Below, piece after piece: positions 38,239 through 46,971 of a DNA stretch of 64,000 nt. The DNA comes from Arthrobacter alpinus (lineage in GTDB: Bacteria > Actinomycetota > Actinomycetes > Actinomycetales > Micrococcaceae): the NCBI RefSeq assembly GCF_001445575.1, contig NZ_CP013200.1, forward strand, positions 3,224,001 to 3,288,000, read 5' to 3'. The position numbers and the translations under genes were made by a program. How positions within the stretch are numbered: the stretch's first letter is position 1; every line of letters starts with the position of its first letter. The notes under the pieces were generated by a model, which saw nothing but the letters and a program-made list of their open reading frames with translations, was not told where the DNA came from and made no database searches.

Positions 38239-39795
38239 TTACTTCTTTTTGCTGCGCTTTTCGCGCACGCGCATGCTGACTTCAATGGGAGTTCCCTCGA
38301 AGCCGAAAGTTTCACGCAGGCGGCGCGTGATGAAGCGGCGGTAGCCTGCGTCAAGGAAGCCGGTGGTGAACAGCACGAACTTCGGCGGGCGGCTAGAAGC
38401 TTGGGTGCCGAAGAGGATTCGGGGCTGCTTGCCGCCACGTACGGGGTGGGGGTGCTCGGCAACCAATTCGCCCAAGAACGCGTTCAGGCGGCCTGTGGGG
38501 ATACGGCGGTCCCAGTTTTCCAAGGCCAGGTCCAGTGCGGGCACCAGCTTGTCCTTGTGCCAACCAGTCTTCGCGGAGATGTTGACCCGAGGGGCCCAGC
38601 TGACGTGAGCCAGATCCTGATCAATTTCACGTTCCAGGTACTTGCGGCGCTCGTCGTCCATCAAGTCCCACTTGTTGAACGCCAGCACCAGGGCGCGGCC
38701 TGATTCGATGGCCAGCTGCAAGATGCGCACATCCTGCTCGCTCAGGATTTCATCAACAGCCAAAAGCACCACGGCAACTTCAGCCTTTTCCAAGGCAGTC
38801 TGGGTACGCAGTGAGGCGTAGAAGTCAGCACCCTGCGCCATGTGCACGCGGCGGCGGATACCGGCGGTGTCCACGAAACGCCAGGTGCGCCCGCCGAGCT
38901 CGATCATTTCATCGACAGGATCACGCGTGGTGCCGGCCACGTTGTCAACAACAACGCGCTCGGAACCGGCCAGCTTGTTCAGCAGTGAGGACTTGCCCAC
39001 GTTGGGGCGGCCAATCATGGCAACGCGGCGCGGGCCGCCGGATCGTTCAAGACCGGAGACGGCGGAGAACTCAGGGAGGGTGTCCATGACATGGTCAAGC
39101 ATGTCGGCAACACCACGGCCGTGCACGGCTGAAACCGGCAGCGGTTCGCCCAAACCAAGGCCCCACAGCATGGCGTTGTCAGCTTCCTGGACCAGATCGT
39201 CAATCTTGTTACCGACCAGGATGACAGGCTTCTTGGACTTGCGCAGCATGCGCACAATGGCCTCATCGGAGGCGGTGATGCCCACGATAGCGTCCACGAC
39301 GAGCAGCACGGCGTCAGCCATTTCCACGGCAATTTCAGCCTGCTCTGCAACACGCAGGTCCAGACCGCGGGCATCGCGTTCCCAACCACCGGTGTCCACC
39401 AGGGTGAAGTTACGGCCATTCCAGGTGGCGTCGTACTGGACACGGTCGCGGGTTACACCGGGGGTGTCCTCAACAACGGCCTCGCGGCGGCCCAAGATGC
39501 GGTTAACCAAGGTGGACTTGCCCACGTTGGGGCGTCCCACAATGGCCAGTACAGGGTTCTGGCGGTAGGGGTCGTAGCTCTCGCCGTCGTCGAACTCGCC
39601 TGAAAGCAGTGCGGCGTCGGCTTCGTCGAGTTCGTAGCTTGCGAGGCCAGCGAGCAGGCCAGCCGCGCGGGCGTCAGCGTCCTCGTCAGAGATGGCCGCC
39701 AATTTCTCGGCGATTTGGTCGGTACCCGTGGGTACGAATTCAAGGTGACCAAACTCACCGTCACCGTAGGGTGCGGATGACTTGGGGTCGCTCAT
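38239..39795 (-). CDS. der: Ribosome biogenesis GTPase Der (EngA)
   Basis: A 518-residue protein with two tandem GTPase domains and a C-terminal KH-like domain, needed for 50S subunit assembly. First domain: [28 protein letters not shown]; second: [30 protein letters not shown]. An acidic N-terminal extension of about 75 residues, common in actinobacteria, precedes the first P-loop. It is the last gene of the cmk-plsC-der operon and overlaps plsC by four bases. Confidence 0.97.
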   Translation of the reverse strand: MSDPKSSAPYGDGEFGHLEFVPTGTDQIAEKLAAISDEDADARAAGLLAGLASYELDEADAALLSGEFDDGESYDPYRQNPVLAIVGRPNVGKSTLVNRILGRREAVVEDTPGVTRDRVQYDATWNGRNFTLVDTGGWERDARGLDLRVAEQAEIAVEMADAVLLVVDAIVGITASDEAIVRMLRKSKKPVILVGNKIDDLVQEADNAMLWGLGLGEPLPVSAVHGRGVADMLDHVMDTLPEFSAVSGLERSGGPRRVAMIGRPNVGKSSLLNKLAGSERVVVDNVAGTTRDPVDEMIELGGRTWRFVDTAGIRRRVHMAQGADFYASLRTQTALEKAEVAVVLLAVDEILSEQDVRILQLAIESGRALVLAFNKWDLMDDERRKYLEREIDQDLAHVSWAPRVNISAKTGWHKDKLVPALDLALENWDRRIPTGRLNAFLGELVAEHPHPVRGGKQPRILFGTQASSRPPKFVLFTTGFLDAGYRRFITRRLRETFGFEGTPIEVSMRVREKRSKKK

Positions 39796-40514
39796 GGTTG
39801 CTGTCCTTTATGCTTTGAAGATAGGTGATCATCCGCGGGCAAATCCTGCCCTGTTGCGGCTTGCGATGCGGCAATGTGTGCCGCCAGCCGCAGGCGGATT
39901 TGTTCGGTTGCTCTGTCCATTGAAACACGGCCGGAAACTCCGGGTTCACGCATGATTGTCAATGGTTCCCCAAACACTACGTGCAGTGTGCGTCGTGGTG
40001 CTGGAATTTTATCGCGATGTTCCCCGCTGTGTCTTGTTCCCAAGACTGCAACAGGTACGACGGCGGCGGCTGAGTTAAGTACTAACCACGCCACCCCGCT
40101 GTTCATACTGGCGGCATTCCCGGTCCCCCGGGTGCCTTCGGGCAGAATACCAATGCACTCTCCCCGATCTAAGACCGCCTTGGCGTATTGCAAGGCTGCC
40201 CGGTCGCCACTTCGGTTCACTGGAATCTGCCCGGAAGCAAACAACACCCAACCAAGGAGGCCCTTGAACATGTTATGGCGGACCATGACATGCATGTATC
40301 TACTGCTGGCCCCCACCATGACTGGTCCGTCAAGGTAGCTCAGGTGGTTTGCGGCAAAGACCACGGGGCCGGTTGCTGGAATGTTGTCCCGTCCCAGAAT
40401 CTTGGTGTTGTACACCACGTGGTTCAAGAAGCGCCCCACCGGACGGCTCCACAAAGTTTTCCACCGCGGCGGCGGCTCCGTCAGTACCCGCAGCGGCGTC
40501 TCGCCACGGCTCAT
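39792..40514 (-). CDS. 1-acylglycerol-3-phosphate acyltransferase (PlsC family)
   Basis: A 240-residue membrane-associated acyltransferase of phospholipid synthesis. The catalytic HX4D motif is in [10 protein letters not shown], and the acceptor-binding motif is PEGTRGTGN. It sits between cmk and der with four-base overlaps on both sides, the conserved actinobacterial arrangement. The exact lysophospholipid specificity is not evident. Confidence 0.92.
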   Translation of the reverse strand: MSRGETPLRVLTEPPPRWKTLWSRPVGRFLNHVVYNTKILGRDNIPATGPVVFAANHLSYLDGPVMVGASSRYMHVMVRHNMFKGLLGWVLFASGQIPVNRSGDRAALQYAKAVLDRGECIGILPEGTRGTGNAASMNSGVAWLVLNSAAAVVPVAVLGTRHSGEHRDKIPAPRRTLHVVFGEPLTIMREPGVSGRVSMDRATEQIRLRLAAHIAASQAATGQDLPADDHLSSKHKGQQP

Positions 40515-41230
40515 GCAGCAGGACCGGCGTTTACTGCCTGGCGAACCACGGTGATGACAGCCTGGATGGTCTCTTCGAAATCCAGATCCGAAGAGTCGAC
40601 GGTGTAAACACCGTCAGCGGCACGCTGGAAATCAACCACTGTTGAATCCTTCGCGTCCCTGGCCAAAACCTGCTCCTCGAGCTGGGCCACAGTCTGCGTG
40701 CCACCGAGCTGGAGTCCCCTGCGGCGCAGGCGAGCTTCCTCGCTGGCTGTCAGGATCAGGCGCGCCTCGGCGTGGGGGGCCACCACTGTGGTGATGTCCC
40801 GCCCTTCCACCACAATGCGGTGGCCGTGTTCGGCGATGAGGTCCTGTTGGCGACGCACCAATGCTGCACGAGCACCCAAGTTGGTGGCCACAGCGCTGAC
40901 CGAAGATGAGATCTTCGGTTCGCGGATAGCGTCGGTGACATTGATTCCGTTGACCTTGAAGAACTCGGTCTCCGGAACCATGCTCTGTTCCATCTTGATG
41001 GTGCGCGCTGCCGCCTCTACGGCGCCGGCATCATCCAAGCTGATCTGGGCGTTCAGGCAATGCCAGGCCACACTGCGGTACATGGCACCGGTGTCCAGGA
41101 AGGCCAGGCCCAGGCGCTGAGCCACGGCCTTACTGACACTGGACTTGCCGGAACCGGAGGGTCCGTCAACAGCAATCACCAGGGGCTTGCCTATACGAAT
41201 CTGCTGCACCGTCACATCTGCGTTGTTCAT
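40511..41230 (-). CDS. cmk: Cytidylate kinase
   Basis: A 239-residue kinase converting CMP and dCMP to the diphosphates. P-loop VDGPSGSGKSSVSKAVAQRL, CMP-binding LDTGAMYRSVAWHC, and VVEGRDITTVVAPHA are typical. ATG 41230 overlaps the tyrA stop as ATGA, so it is chosen over the upstream in-frame ATG. Confidence 0.96.
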   Translation of the reverse strand: MNNADVTVQQIRIGKPLVIAVDGPSGSGKSSVSKAVAQRLGLAFLDTGAMYRSVAWHCLNAQISLDDAGAVEAAARTIKMEQSMVPETEFFKVNGINVTDAIREPKISSSVSAVATNLGARAALVRRQQDLIAEHGHRIVVEGRDITTVVAPHAEARLILTASEEARLRRRGLQLGGTQTVAQLEEQVLARDAKDSTVVDFQRAADGVYTVDSSDLDFEETIQAVITVVRQAVNAGPAA

Positions 41231-42330
41231 TGAATAACCTTCCACCCGCGTGCCGTCAATTCCTCCACCAATGCCACCCTGCGTGCGGGCAGCACCGAAA
41301 GCTCCACCATGCCCACTTGCACGCCAGCCGAGTGGTCAAGGCGCAAGTCTTCGAGGTTGACGCCAATCTCACCGATCTCGGTCAGCAGCTTGGCGATCTG
41401 TCCGGGCTTGTCATCCACCAGGACGGTCAGCCAGGAGTACTGCTGTGCCGGGCCACCGTGCTTGCCGGGAATTCGGCTCTGTCCGGCGTTGCCTTCGGCC
41501 ATGAGCTGAGCCAAATCCAAACGTGCACCGGGTGCTGTGGGGGCGCTGAGCGTGTTGATCAACCGGTCAAGGTCGGTCCGCACACCCTGCATAATCTCCA
41601 AGAGCTTGGGGGCGTTAGCACCCAGAATCTGCACCCACAGCGAGGGGTCACTGGCGGCAATCCGGGTCACGTCGCGAAGCCCATTGCCCGCAAGGGACAG
41701 TGCATGCGACGGCGTTTCGGCCAGCCGGCTCGCCACCAGCGAGGACATGAGCTGCGGCAGGTGCGAGACCAAAGCCACGGCGCCGTCGTGCTCGTCAGGG
41801 GTGAAACGGAACACCACAGCGTCCAGATCAATGGCCAGCGAATGCGCCACCTTGATGGCGTGTGCGCTGCTCGCCTCCGACGGGCACAGCACCCACGGCA
41901 TCGAGTTAAACAGTTCACCACGAGCCGCAACCGGACCCGAACGTTCGCGCCCAGCCATGGGGTGAGTACCCACATAGCGGGCAAGTGCGGACGCGTCCAG
42001 ACCTTCGCGGCCCTGAAGTTCGGCCAGAACGGCACCCTTCACACTGGCAATGTCAACCACCACGGCGGAGCCGTAGCGCAGGAGCGCGGCTGCCACAACG
42101 GCGGCCGTGACGTCCGGCGGAACTGCCACAACCACCAGTTGGGGTGCCAGGTTTTCGGCAGGGTCAAAGGCGCGTCCGGCGCCAATGTCCACAGCCACAG
42201 CCTGTGCCGACGGCGAAGGGTCGCTCAGGACCACTTCAATGCCGCGAGCCCGCAGCCCCAAACCAATGCTGGCTCCTAGCAGTCCACTGCCAAGAACCAG
42301 CACGGGTCCGCTCAAGTGCGAAGGATTCAT
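41227..42330 (-). CDS. tyrA: Prephenate dehydrogenase
   Basis: A 367-residue enzyme oxidatively decarboxylating prephenate to 4-hydroxyphenylpyruvate for tyrosine synthesis. VLVLGSGLLGASIGLGLRAR is the NAD-binding motif, GTHPMAGRERSG the conserved substrate-site block, and the last 75 residues (SWLTVLVDDKPGQIAKLLTE) form an ACT domain for tyrosine feedback. ATG 42330 lies seven bases after the rluB stop. Confidence 0.95.
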   Translation of the reverse strand: MNPSHLSGPVLVLGSGLLGASIGLGLRARGIEVVLSDPSPSAQAVAVDIGAGRAFDPAENLAPQLVVVAVPPDVTAAVVAAALLRYGSAVVVDIASVKGAVLAELQGREGLDASALARYVGTHPMAGRERSGPVAARGELFNSMPWVLCPSEASSAHAIKVAHSLAIDLDAVVFRFTPDEHDGAVALVSHLPQLMSSLVASRLAETPSHALSLAGNGLRDVTRIAASDPSLWVQILGANAPKLLEIMQGVRTDLDRLINTLSAPTAPGARLDLAQLMAEGNAGQSRIPGKHGGPAQQYSWLTVLVDDKPGQIAKLLTEIGEIGVNLEDLRLDHSAGVQVGMVELSVLPARRVALVEELTARGWKVIQ

Positions 42331-42337
42331 CCGTTGC

Positions 42338-43501
42338 TTACATCCCCACGTCGGAGAGCAGGAAGCCAATCTCGTGGCGACCCAAGACGCGGACGCTGCC
42401 CTGACGCTGATCGCCTAGTGCAATCGGTCCGAACTTCACGCGCACCAGGCGCTCCACCGGGTAACCGACGGAATCGAACATACGGCGAACAATGCGGTTC
42501 TTACCGGAGTGCAAAACAACCTCAGCCAAGACGTGACCCGGGGTGGAGTCAACGAGGCGGAAGGAGTCAACCTTCTGCCAGCCATCCTCAAGCTCCACGC
42601 CGTCCTTGAGCTGGGCGCCAACGCCGTGAGCCATGGGGCCCTTGACCTGGACCAGGTAGGTCTTGGGGATCTCGTACTTGGGGTGGGTCAAGCGGTTGGC
42701 CAGTTCGCCGTCGTTGGTCAAGAGCAACAGGCCCTCGGTGCCGGTATCCAAACGGCCAACGTGGAAGAGGCGCTCTGCGGTCTGGCGCTTCTTCAAGAAG
42801 TCGCTGATGCAGGGGCGGCCTTCGGGGTCATCCATGGTGGAAACAACGCCCTTGGGCTTGTTGAAGACCATGTAAACCAAGGCATCGTTGGTCTGAATGG
42901 TCATGCCATCAACAGAGATTTCTACCGTAGCCGCGTCAACGCGAAGACCCAGCTGGTTAACAGTGACGCCGTCAACCTGGACGCGACCTTCCAGGATCAT
43001 GTCCTCGCACAGGCGGCGAGACGCTACGCCTGCCATGGCCATGACCTTCTGCAGGCGCACGCCCTCTGCGTTGTGAATGTCAATGTCATCGGTGGTGCGT
43101 GACGGGCGACGGTTCTGCTCGGTGGGGCGGTTCTTCGACGGGCCAACTGTGCGGCCGTACTGCTCGTTCTTGAACGGACGGGCGCCGGTCTGGCTCGGCT
43201 TGCGGGCACCGGGCTTGTGGGCAGAAGCCTTGGGGCCGCCCAATTTGGGGGCACCGGACTTGTAACCGCCCTCGCTGGCCGCTTTGGCCCTGTCGGCGTT
43301 GTAACCTGCTGCGCGCAAAGCGCCCGGCTTGAGGCCGTCGGAAGAATCGGACTTGTAGCCGCCCGACTTGGATCCGCCCTTGTAGCCGCCCGACTTGGAT
43401 CCGCCCTTGTAGCCGTCGGACTTGGGTGCGCCTGAGCGCGGCTTACCGCCACGCGGTTGGTACTGTCCGGAAGAGTTCCCGGAGCGGGGTGACGGTGTCA
43501 T
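42338..43501 (-). CDS. rluB: 23S rRNA pseudouridine synthase, RluB/RsuA family
   Basis: A 387-residue protein. The first about 145 residues are a basic, Gly/Ser/Lys-rich disordered extension with GYK-containing repeats, then an S4 RNA-binding domain (EGVRLQKVMAMAGVASRRLCEDMI) and the catalytic domain with the nucleophilic Asp in VGRLDTGTEGLLLLTNDG. It isomerises uridine in 23S rRNA helix 89-type sites by family analogy. The extension is much longer than in E. coli RluB but actinobacterial homologues often carry one. Confidence 0.94.
   Translation of the reverse strand: MTPSPRSGNSSGQYQPRGGKPRSGAPKSDGYKGGSKSGGYKGGSKSGGYKSDSSDGLKPGALRAAGYNADRAKAASEGGYKSGAPKLGGPKASAHKPGARKPSQTGARPFKNEQYGRTVGPSKNRPTEQNRRPSRTTDDIDIHNAEGVRLQKVMAMAGVASRRLCEDMILEGRVQVDGVTVNQLGLRVDAATVEISVDGMTIQTNDALVYMVFNKPKGVVSTMDDPEGRPCISDFLKKRQTAERLFHVGRLDTGTEGLLLLTNDGELANRLTHPKYEIPKTYLVQVKGPMAHGVGAQLKDGVELEDGWQKVDSFRLVDSTPGHVLAEVVLHSGKNRIVRRMFDSVGYPVERLVRVKFGPIALGDQRQGSVRVLGRHEIGFLLSDVGM
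43353..43406. repeat. 27-bp tandem duplication inside rluB
   Basis: Two perfect 27-base units (43353-43379 and 43380-43406) plus a partial third encode a nine-residue SGGYKGGSK-type repeat in the disordered N-terminal extension of RluB. The length is a multiple of three, so copy-number changes stay in frame. Confidence 0.85.
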
Positions 43502-43537
43502 TAAATAATCCTTAAAGTGCTAAATGTTGTGGTCATG

Positions 43538-44221
43538 CTAAAAGTGTGAATCATCGAAATCCTGAAGGTTTTCCAGACCGGGCAGGTGCGGTGCAATTTG
43601 CGGCAACTCGTCCACGCTCCCCATCCCAAGCCGTTCCAAAAAGTACGCCGTGGTGCGGTACAGGAAAGCCCCGGACACCGGATCGGTGCCCACTTCCTCA
43701 ATCAACCCGCGCTGCGCAAGCGTCCTGACAACAGAGTCCACATTCACGCCACGAATGGCGCAGACACTGGCTCGGGAGACCGGCTGGCGGTAAGCAATCA
43801 CCGCTAGAGTCTCCAAGGCTGCCTGCGTGAGCCGGGCCGTTTGGCCGTCCACAACAAACGCGGACACGATCTCGGCGTACGCGGGACGTGAATAAACACG
43901 CCAACCACCGGCAAGTTGCCGGAGTTCAAAGCCGCGAACCGGTACGGTGTCACCCTTTCCAGTATAGCCGTCGTACTCCCTTGCGAGTTCGTGTAATAGC
44001 TCACGTATGGTAGCGGCGGGCAATCCCACCACGGAGGCCAACTGTTCCTCTGAAACCGGTTCATCCACCACCATCAAGACGGCTTCCAGGGCTGCACGGA
44101 CGCTGTCCCTAGAATCGAGGAGCCCAGAGCCGTCCATTTCAGCCATGGGGGAGCTTTCCTGAAGGCTTTTTTCGGGACTTTCCGAGTGGCTCTTCTGGTG
44201 AAACGTGGCGTTCTCAGGCAT
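43538..44221 (-). CDS. scpB: Segregation and condensation protein B
   Basis: A 227-residue kleisin-associated winged-helix protein of the SMC-ScpAB condensin. LEAVLMVVDEPVSEEQLASV, LTQAALETLAVIAYRQPVSRA and RGVNVDSVVRTLAQRGLIEEVG are characteristic, and TTAYFLERLGMGSVDELP is the usual C-terminus. ATG 44221 overlaps the scpA stop by eight bases. Confidence 0.95.
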   Translation of the reverse strand: MPENATFHQKSHSESPEKSLQESSPMAEMDGSGLLDSRDSVRAALEAVLMVVDEPVSEEQLASVVGLPAATIRELLHELAREYDGYTGKGDTVPVRGFELRQLAGGWRVYSRPAYAEIVSAFVVDGQTARLTQAALETLAVIAYRQPVSRASVCAIRGVNVDSVVRTLAQRGLIEEVGTDPVSGAFLYRTTAYFLERLGMGSVDELPQIAPHLPGLENLQDFDDSHF

Positions 44222-45176
44222 GGTGAACCTCTCCCTCAAAAGCAACGTCACTAGGGTGCTCTTGTGCTGCCTCAGCTGTTGGGGCCGGCACCACGCCGGC
44301 ACTCCACTGGACCCGCAGCTCCCCCAACGGTTCTGGCTGCTCAAAGGAAATCATCTGGTCCCTGAACAATTCCAGCAGGGCCAGGAATCTGGCAATGACC
44401 ATCATGGAAGAGTCGGCATCGGCGCTCAGCACTGCAAAGGTCAGAGGCTTTCCCACCCAGCCCCCTGCGCCCGGATCTCCCTCTTCGGGCATACCTTCGG
44501 TGAGCATGGCGGTGATGATGGCGGCTTGTTCCCTGACGCTGACGGGTTGCACGTGAAGGTGCGTCAGGGCCACAGTGGTGCTCGGAGCTTCCTTGGGTTC
44601 CAGTGCCCGGGCTGCCAGTTCGGCAAATTGTTGGGGCGTGTGGCGCCAGACAAGTTCGGGAAGGAGTGCGGCAAAGTGCGGCTCAAGGCCTACCTGGCGG
44701 GGGAAGCGCCGGGCCTCGCGATCAAGTTCACCACCCATAAGGGTGGCTACTTCCTTGAACGCCTTGTATTGCAGAAGCCGTGCGAACAAGAGGTCACGGG
44801 CCTCCAAAAGGGCCAGATCGTCGTCGCTCTCCACCTCGCCCGCAGGCAGCAGCCGGGCAGCCTTCAGATCCAGCAAGGTGGCGGCGAGGACCAGGAATTC
44901 GCTGGCTTCATCCAGCGCCCAGTCTTGCCCGAGATCCTGCAGGGCCTTCAAATAGCTGATGAATTCATCCGTAACAGTGGCGATCGCCACATCGGTGATG
45001 TCCATCTCATGTTTGGAAATGAGCCCCAAAAGCAGGTCAAAAGGGCCCGTGAAGTTCTCCAGGCGTACTTCAAAGCGCCTCGGAGACGTTGCCTCGACGC
45101 TGGTGGGCGCCGAGGTTTGCGAAGTCTCTAAGGGTGTTTCTGCCGCGATCCCCGCGACGAATGTTGATGAGCTCAA
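44214..45176 (-). CDS. scpA: Segregation and condensation protein A
   Basis: A 320-residue kleisin bridging the SMC heads. RFEVRLENFTGPFDLLLGLI with the following KHEMDITDVAIATVTDEFI is the conserved N-terminal block, and VVPAP-preceding LALLELFRDQMISFEQPE is the C-terminal winged helix. The only start near the N-terminus is TTG 45176, directly after the parA stop, so translation is probably coupled. Confidence 0.93.
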   Translation of the reverse strand: MSSSTFVAGIAAETPLETSQTSAPTSVEATSPRRFEVRLENFTGPFDLLLGLISKHEMDITDVAIATVTDEFISYLKALQDLGQDWALDEASEFLVLAATLLDLKAARLLPAGEVESDDDLALLEARDLLFARLLQYKAFKEVATLMGGELDREARRFPRQVGLEPHFAALLPELVWRHTPQQFAELAARALEPKEAPSTTVALTHLHVQPVSVREQAAIITAMLTEGMPEEGDPGAGGWVGKPLTFAVLSADADSSMMVIARFLALLELFRDQMISFEQPEPLGELRVQWSAGVVPAPTAEAAQEHPSDVAFEGEVHHA

Positions 45177-45177
45177 G

Positions 45178-46059
45178 TTAGGGCGAGCCGCCTCGGGCGA
45201 TCAGTTCCTTGGCCAACCGGCGGTACGACTCGGCGCCCTGGTGGTTGCTCGCGTAGGAGGTGATGGGCTCGGCAGCCACGGAGGCGTCGGCGAACTTAAT
45301 GGTGCGCTTGATGACGGTTTCGAAGACCTTGTCGCCGAAGGCTTCCACCAAGCGGGCCAAGACTTCACGGCCGTGCAGGGTGCGGGCGTCGTACATGGTG
45401 GCCAGCACGCCGTCGACCTGCAGACCCGGGTTCAAGCGGTCCTGCACCTTATCGATGGTCTCCACCAACAGCGCCACTGCGCGCAGGGCAAAGAATTCGC
45501 AAATCAGCGGGATGATCACGCCGTGAGCGGCGGTCAAAGCATTGACGGTCAGCAAACCCAAAGAAGGCTGGCAGTCAATGAGGACAACGTCGTAGTCATC
45601 CTCAACCTTGCGCAAGGCACTGGCCAAAACCTGCTCGCGGGCCACCTCGTTGACGAGCTGGACTTCGGCTGCTGAAAGGTCAATGTTCGCGGGGAGAATG
45701 TCAATGTTCTCAACATCGGTGTGGATGATGGCATCGCGGATGTCTACCTTGCGGTCCATCAACACGTTGTACACGGTGACGTCCAGCTCGTGGGGGTTGG
45801 TGCCGAAACCAGCGGAAAGGGCGCCCTGCGGATCAAAGTCCACTAGCAGCACCTTGCGCCCGGCTTCTGCCAGCGCAGCACCTAAGTTAATGGTGGAGGT
45901 GGTCTTTCCGACGCCGCCCTTTTGGTTGACCATCGCGATAATGCGGGCCGGGCCATGAGAAACAAGAACCGGAGGTTCGGGGAATTCCGTCAGGGGACGC
46001 CCAGTAGGGCCCAGTACATCCTCGCCGGCAAGTGCCGTTGCACCCTGCTCGTTGCTCAC
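45178..46059 (-). CDS. ParA family ATPase linked to scpAB
   Basis: A 293-residue ParA-type ATPase. NQKGGVGKTTSTINLGAALA is the Walker A, VDFDPQGALSAGFG the A' region, and VLIDCQPSLGLLTVNAL Walker B. In many actinobacteria this gene lies between xerD and scpA and is distinct from the oriC-linked chromosomal parAB pair. The start is GTG 46059. It heads the scpA-scpB-rluB-tyrA-cmk-plsC-der run. Confidence 0.92.
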   Translation of the reverse strand: MSNEQGATALAGEDVLGPTGRPLTEFPEPPVLVSHGPARIIAMVNQKGGVGKTTSTINLGAALAEAGRKVLLVDFDPQGALSAGFGTNPHELDVTVYNVLMDRKVDIRDAIIHTDVENIDILPANIDLSAAEVQLVNEVAREQVLASALRKVEDDYDVVLIDCQPSLGLLTVNALTAAHGVIIPLICEFFALRAVALLVETIDKVQDRLNPGLQVDGVLATMYDARTLHGREVLARLVEAFGDKVFETVIKRTIKFADASVAAEPITSYASNHQGAESYRRLAKELIARGGSP

Positions 46060-46217
46060 CTGTCAGTCCACACTTTCGCTGCTTAATAATTCTGCGCTAC
46101 CAGTGACAAGGTTACCGGTTGACGGGTACATGTTTTGAACATTTGCCCCGTATAGCTTTTGAGCCTTGACCCTCAAGCTGAAGTTGAATGTTGCTAGAAG
46201 TCTATACTTCGAAGGTG

Positions 46218-46967
46218 ATGAGCAAAAGAACCAGCCCCACCGGCGACACCTCCAAACCACGTCAAGCTGCACAGCGTCAAGACGTGGTCCGGGCAGAGAA
46301 ACTCCAGGCGGGCTACGCAGGTGAGGCCGTCTGCGGCGTGGTTAGCTTCAGCCTCCACGCGGCGCAGGCGCTGGCCTTGGTGGGACCCAACGGTGCCGGC
46401 AAGTCTACGGTGGTCAAGACGCTGGTGGGTCAGCTTGAGCCAGTCTCGGGCACCACGCGGATCAACGGCGCCGAGGTCGATGACCGAACTTTGGACTTCC
46501 GCCGTGAGGTAGCAGTGGTCTTTGACGATGACGCATTTTTCCCCTCCCTCACGGTTGAGGAGCATCTGGCCATCGTCTCGGCCGGACACGGTGTGGACGA
46601 TGTGGAGGCGGTCATTGCTGCCGAGCTGGAGTTCTTCGGTCTCTCGGCACTGGCCAAGTCCCGCCCCTATAACCTGTCCTCGGGTCAGCGGCGCCGCATG
46701 CTTCTCGCGGCAGCCTTTGTCCGTCCCCGCTCTTTGCTGGTTTTGGATGAACCCGAGCAGCGCCTGGACACGGCCATGCGGCACAAACTGGCCACCCGGC
46801 TGCGCGCCGAGGTGAATACCGGGCTGGCACTGCTGGTAGTCACTCACGATCCGGACTTCCTCTCCACCGTGGCCACCAAGGCCATCTTCATTTCCGACAC
46901 CATCCACGCCATGACACCCACGCAAGCCGCGACGGCGATCGCTTCAGAGAACCCGCACGCGGACTAA
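46218..46967 (+). CDS. ABC transporter ATP-binding protein
   Basis: A 249-residue ATPase. Walker A is GPNGAGKSTVVKTLVG, the signature is NLSSGQRRRMLLAAAF, Walker B LLVLDEPEQRLD, and the switch His is in VTHD. ATG 46218 follows a GAAGGTG box. The Walker B continuation PEQRLD rather than PTxGLD is characteristic of the small actinobacterial branch paired with DUF6297 membrane proteins, four bases downstream here. Confidence 0.9.
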   Translation: MSKRTSPTGDTSKPRQAAQRQDVVRAEKLQAGYAGEAVCGVVSFSLHAAQALALVGPNGAGKSTVVKTLVGQLEPVSGTTRINGAEVDDRTLDFRREVAVVFDDDAFFPSLTVEEHLAIVSAGHGVDDVEAVIAAELEFFGLSALAKSRPYNLSSGQRRRMLLAAAFVRPRSLLVLDEPEQRLDTAMRHKLATRLRAEVNTGLALLVVTHDPDFLSTVATKAIFISDTIHAMTPTQAATAIASENPHAD

Positions 46968-46971
46968 AGCC

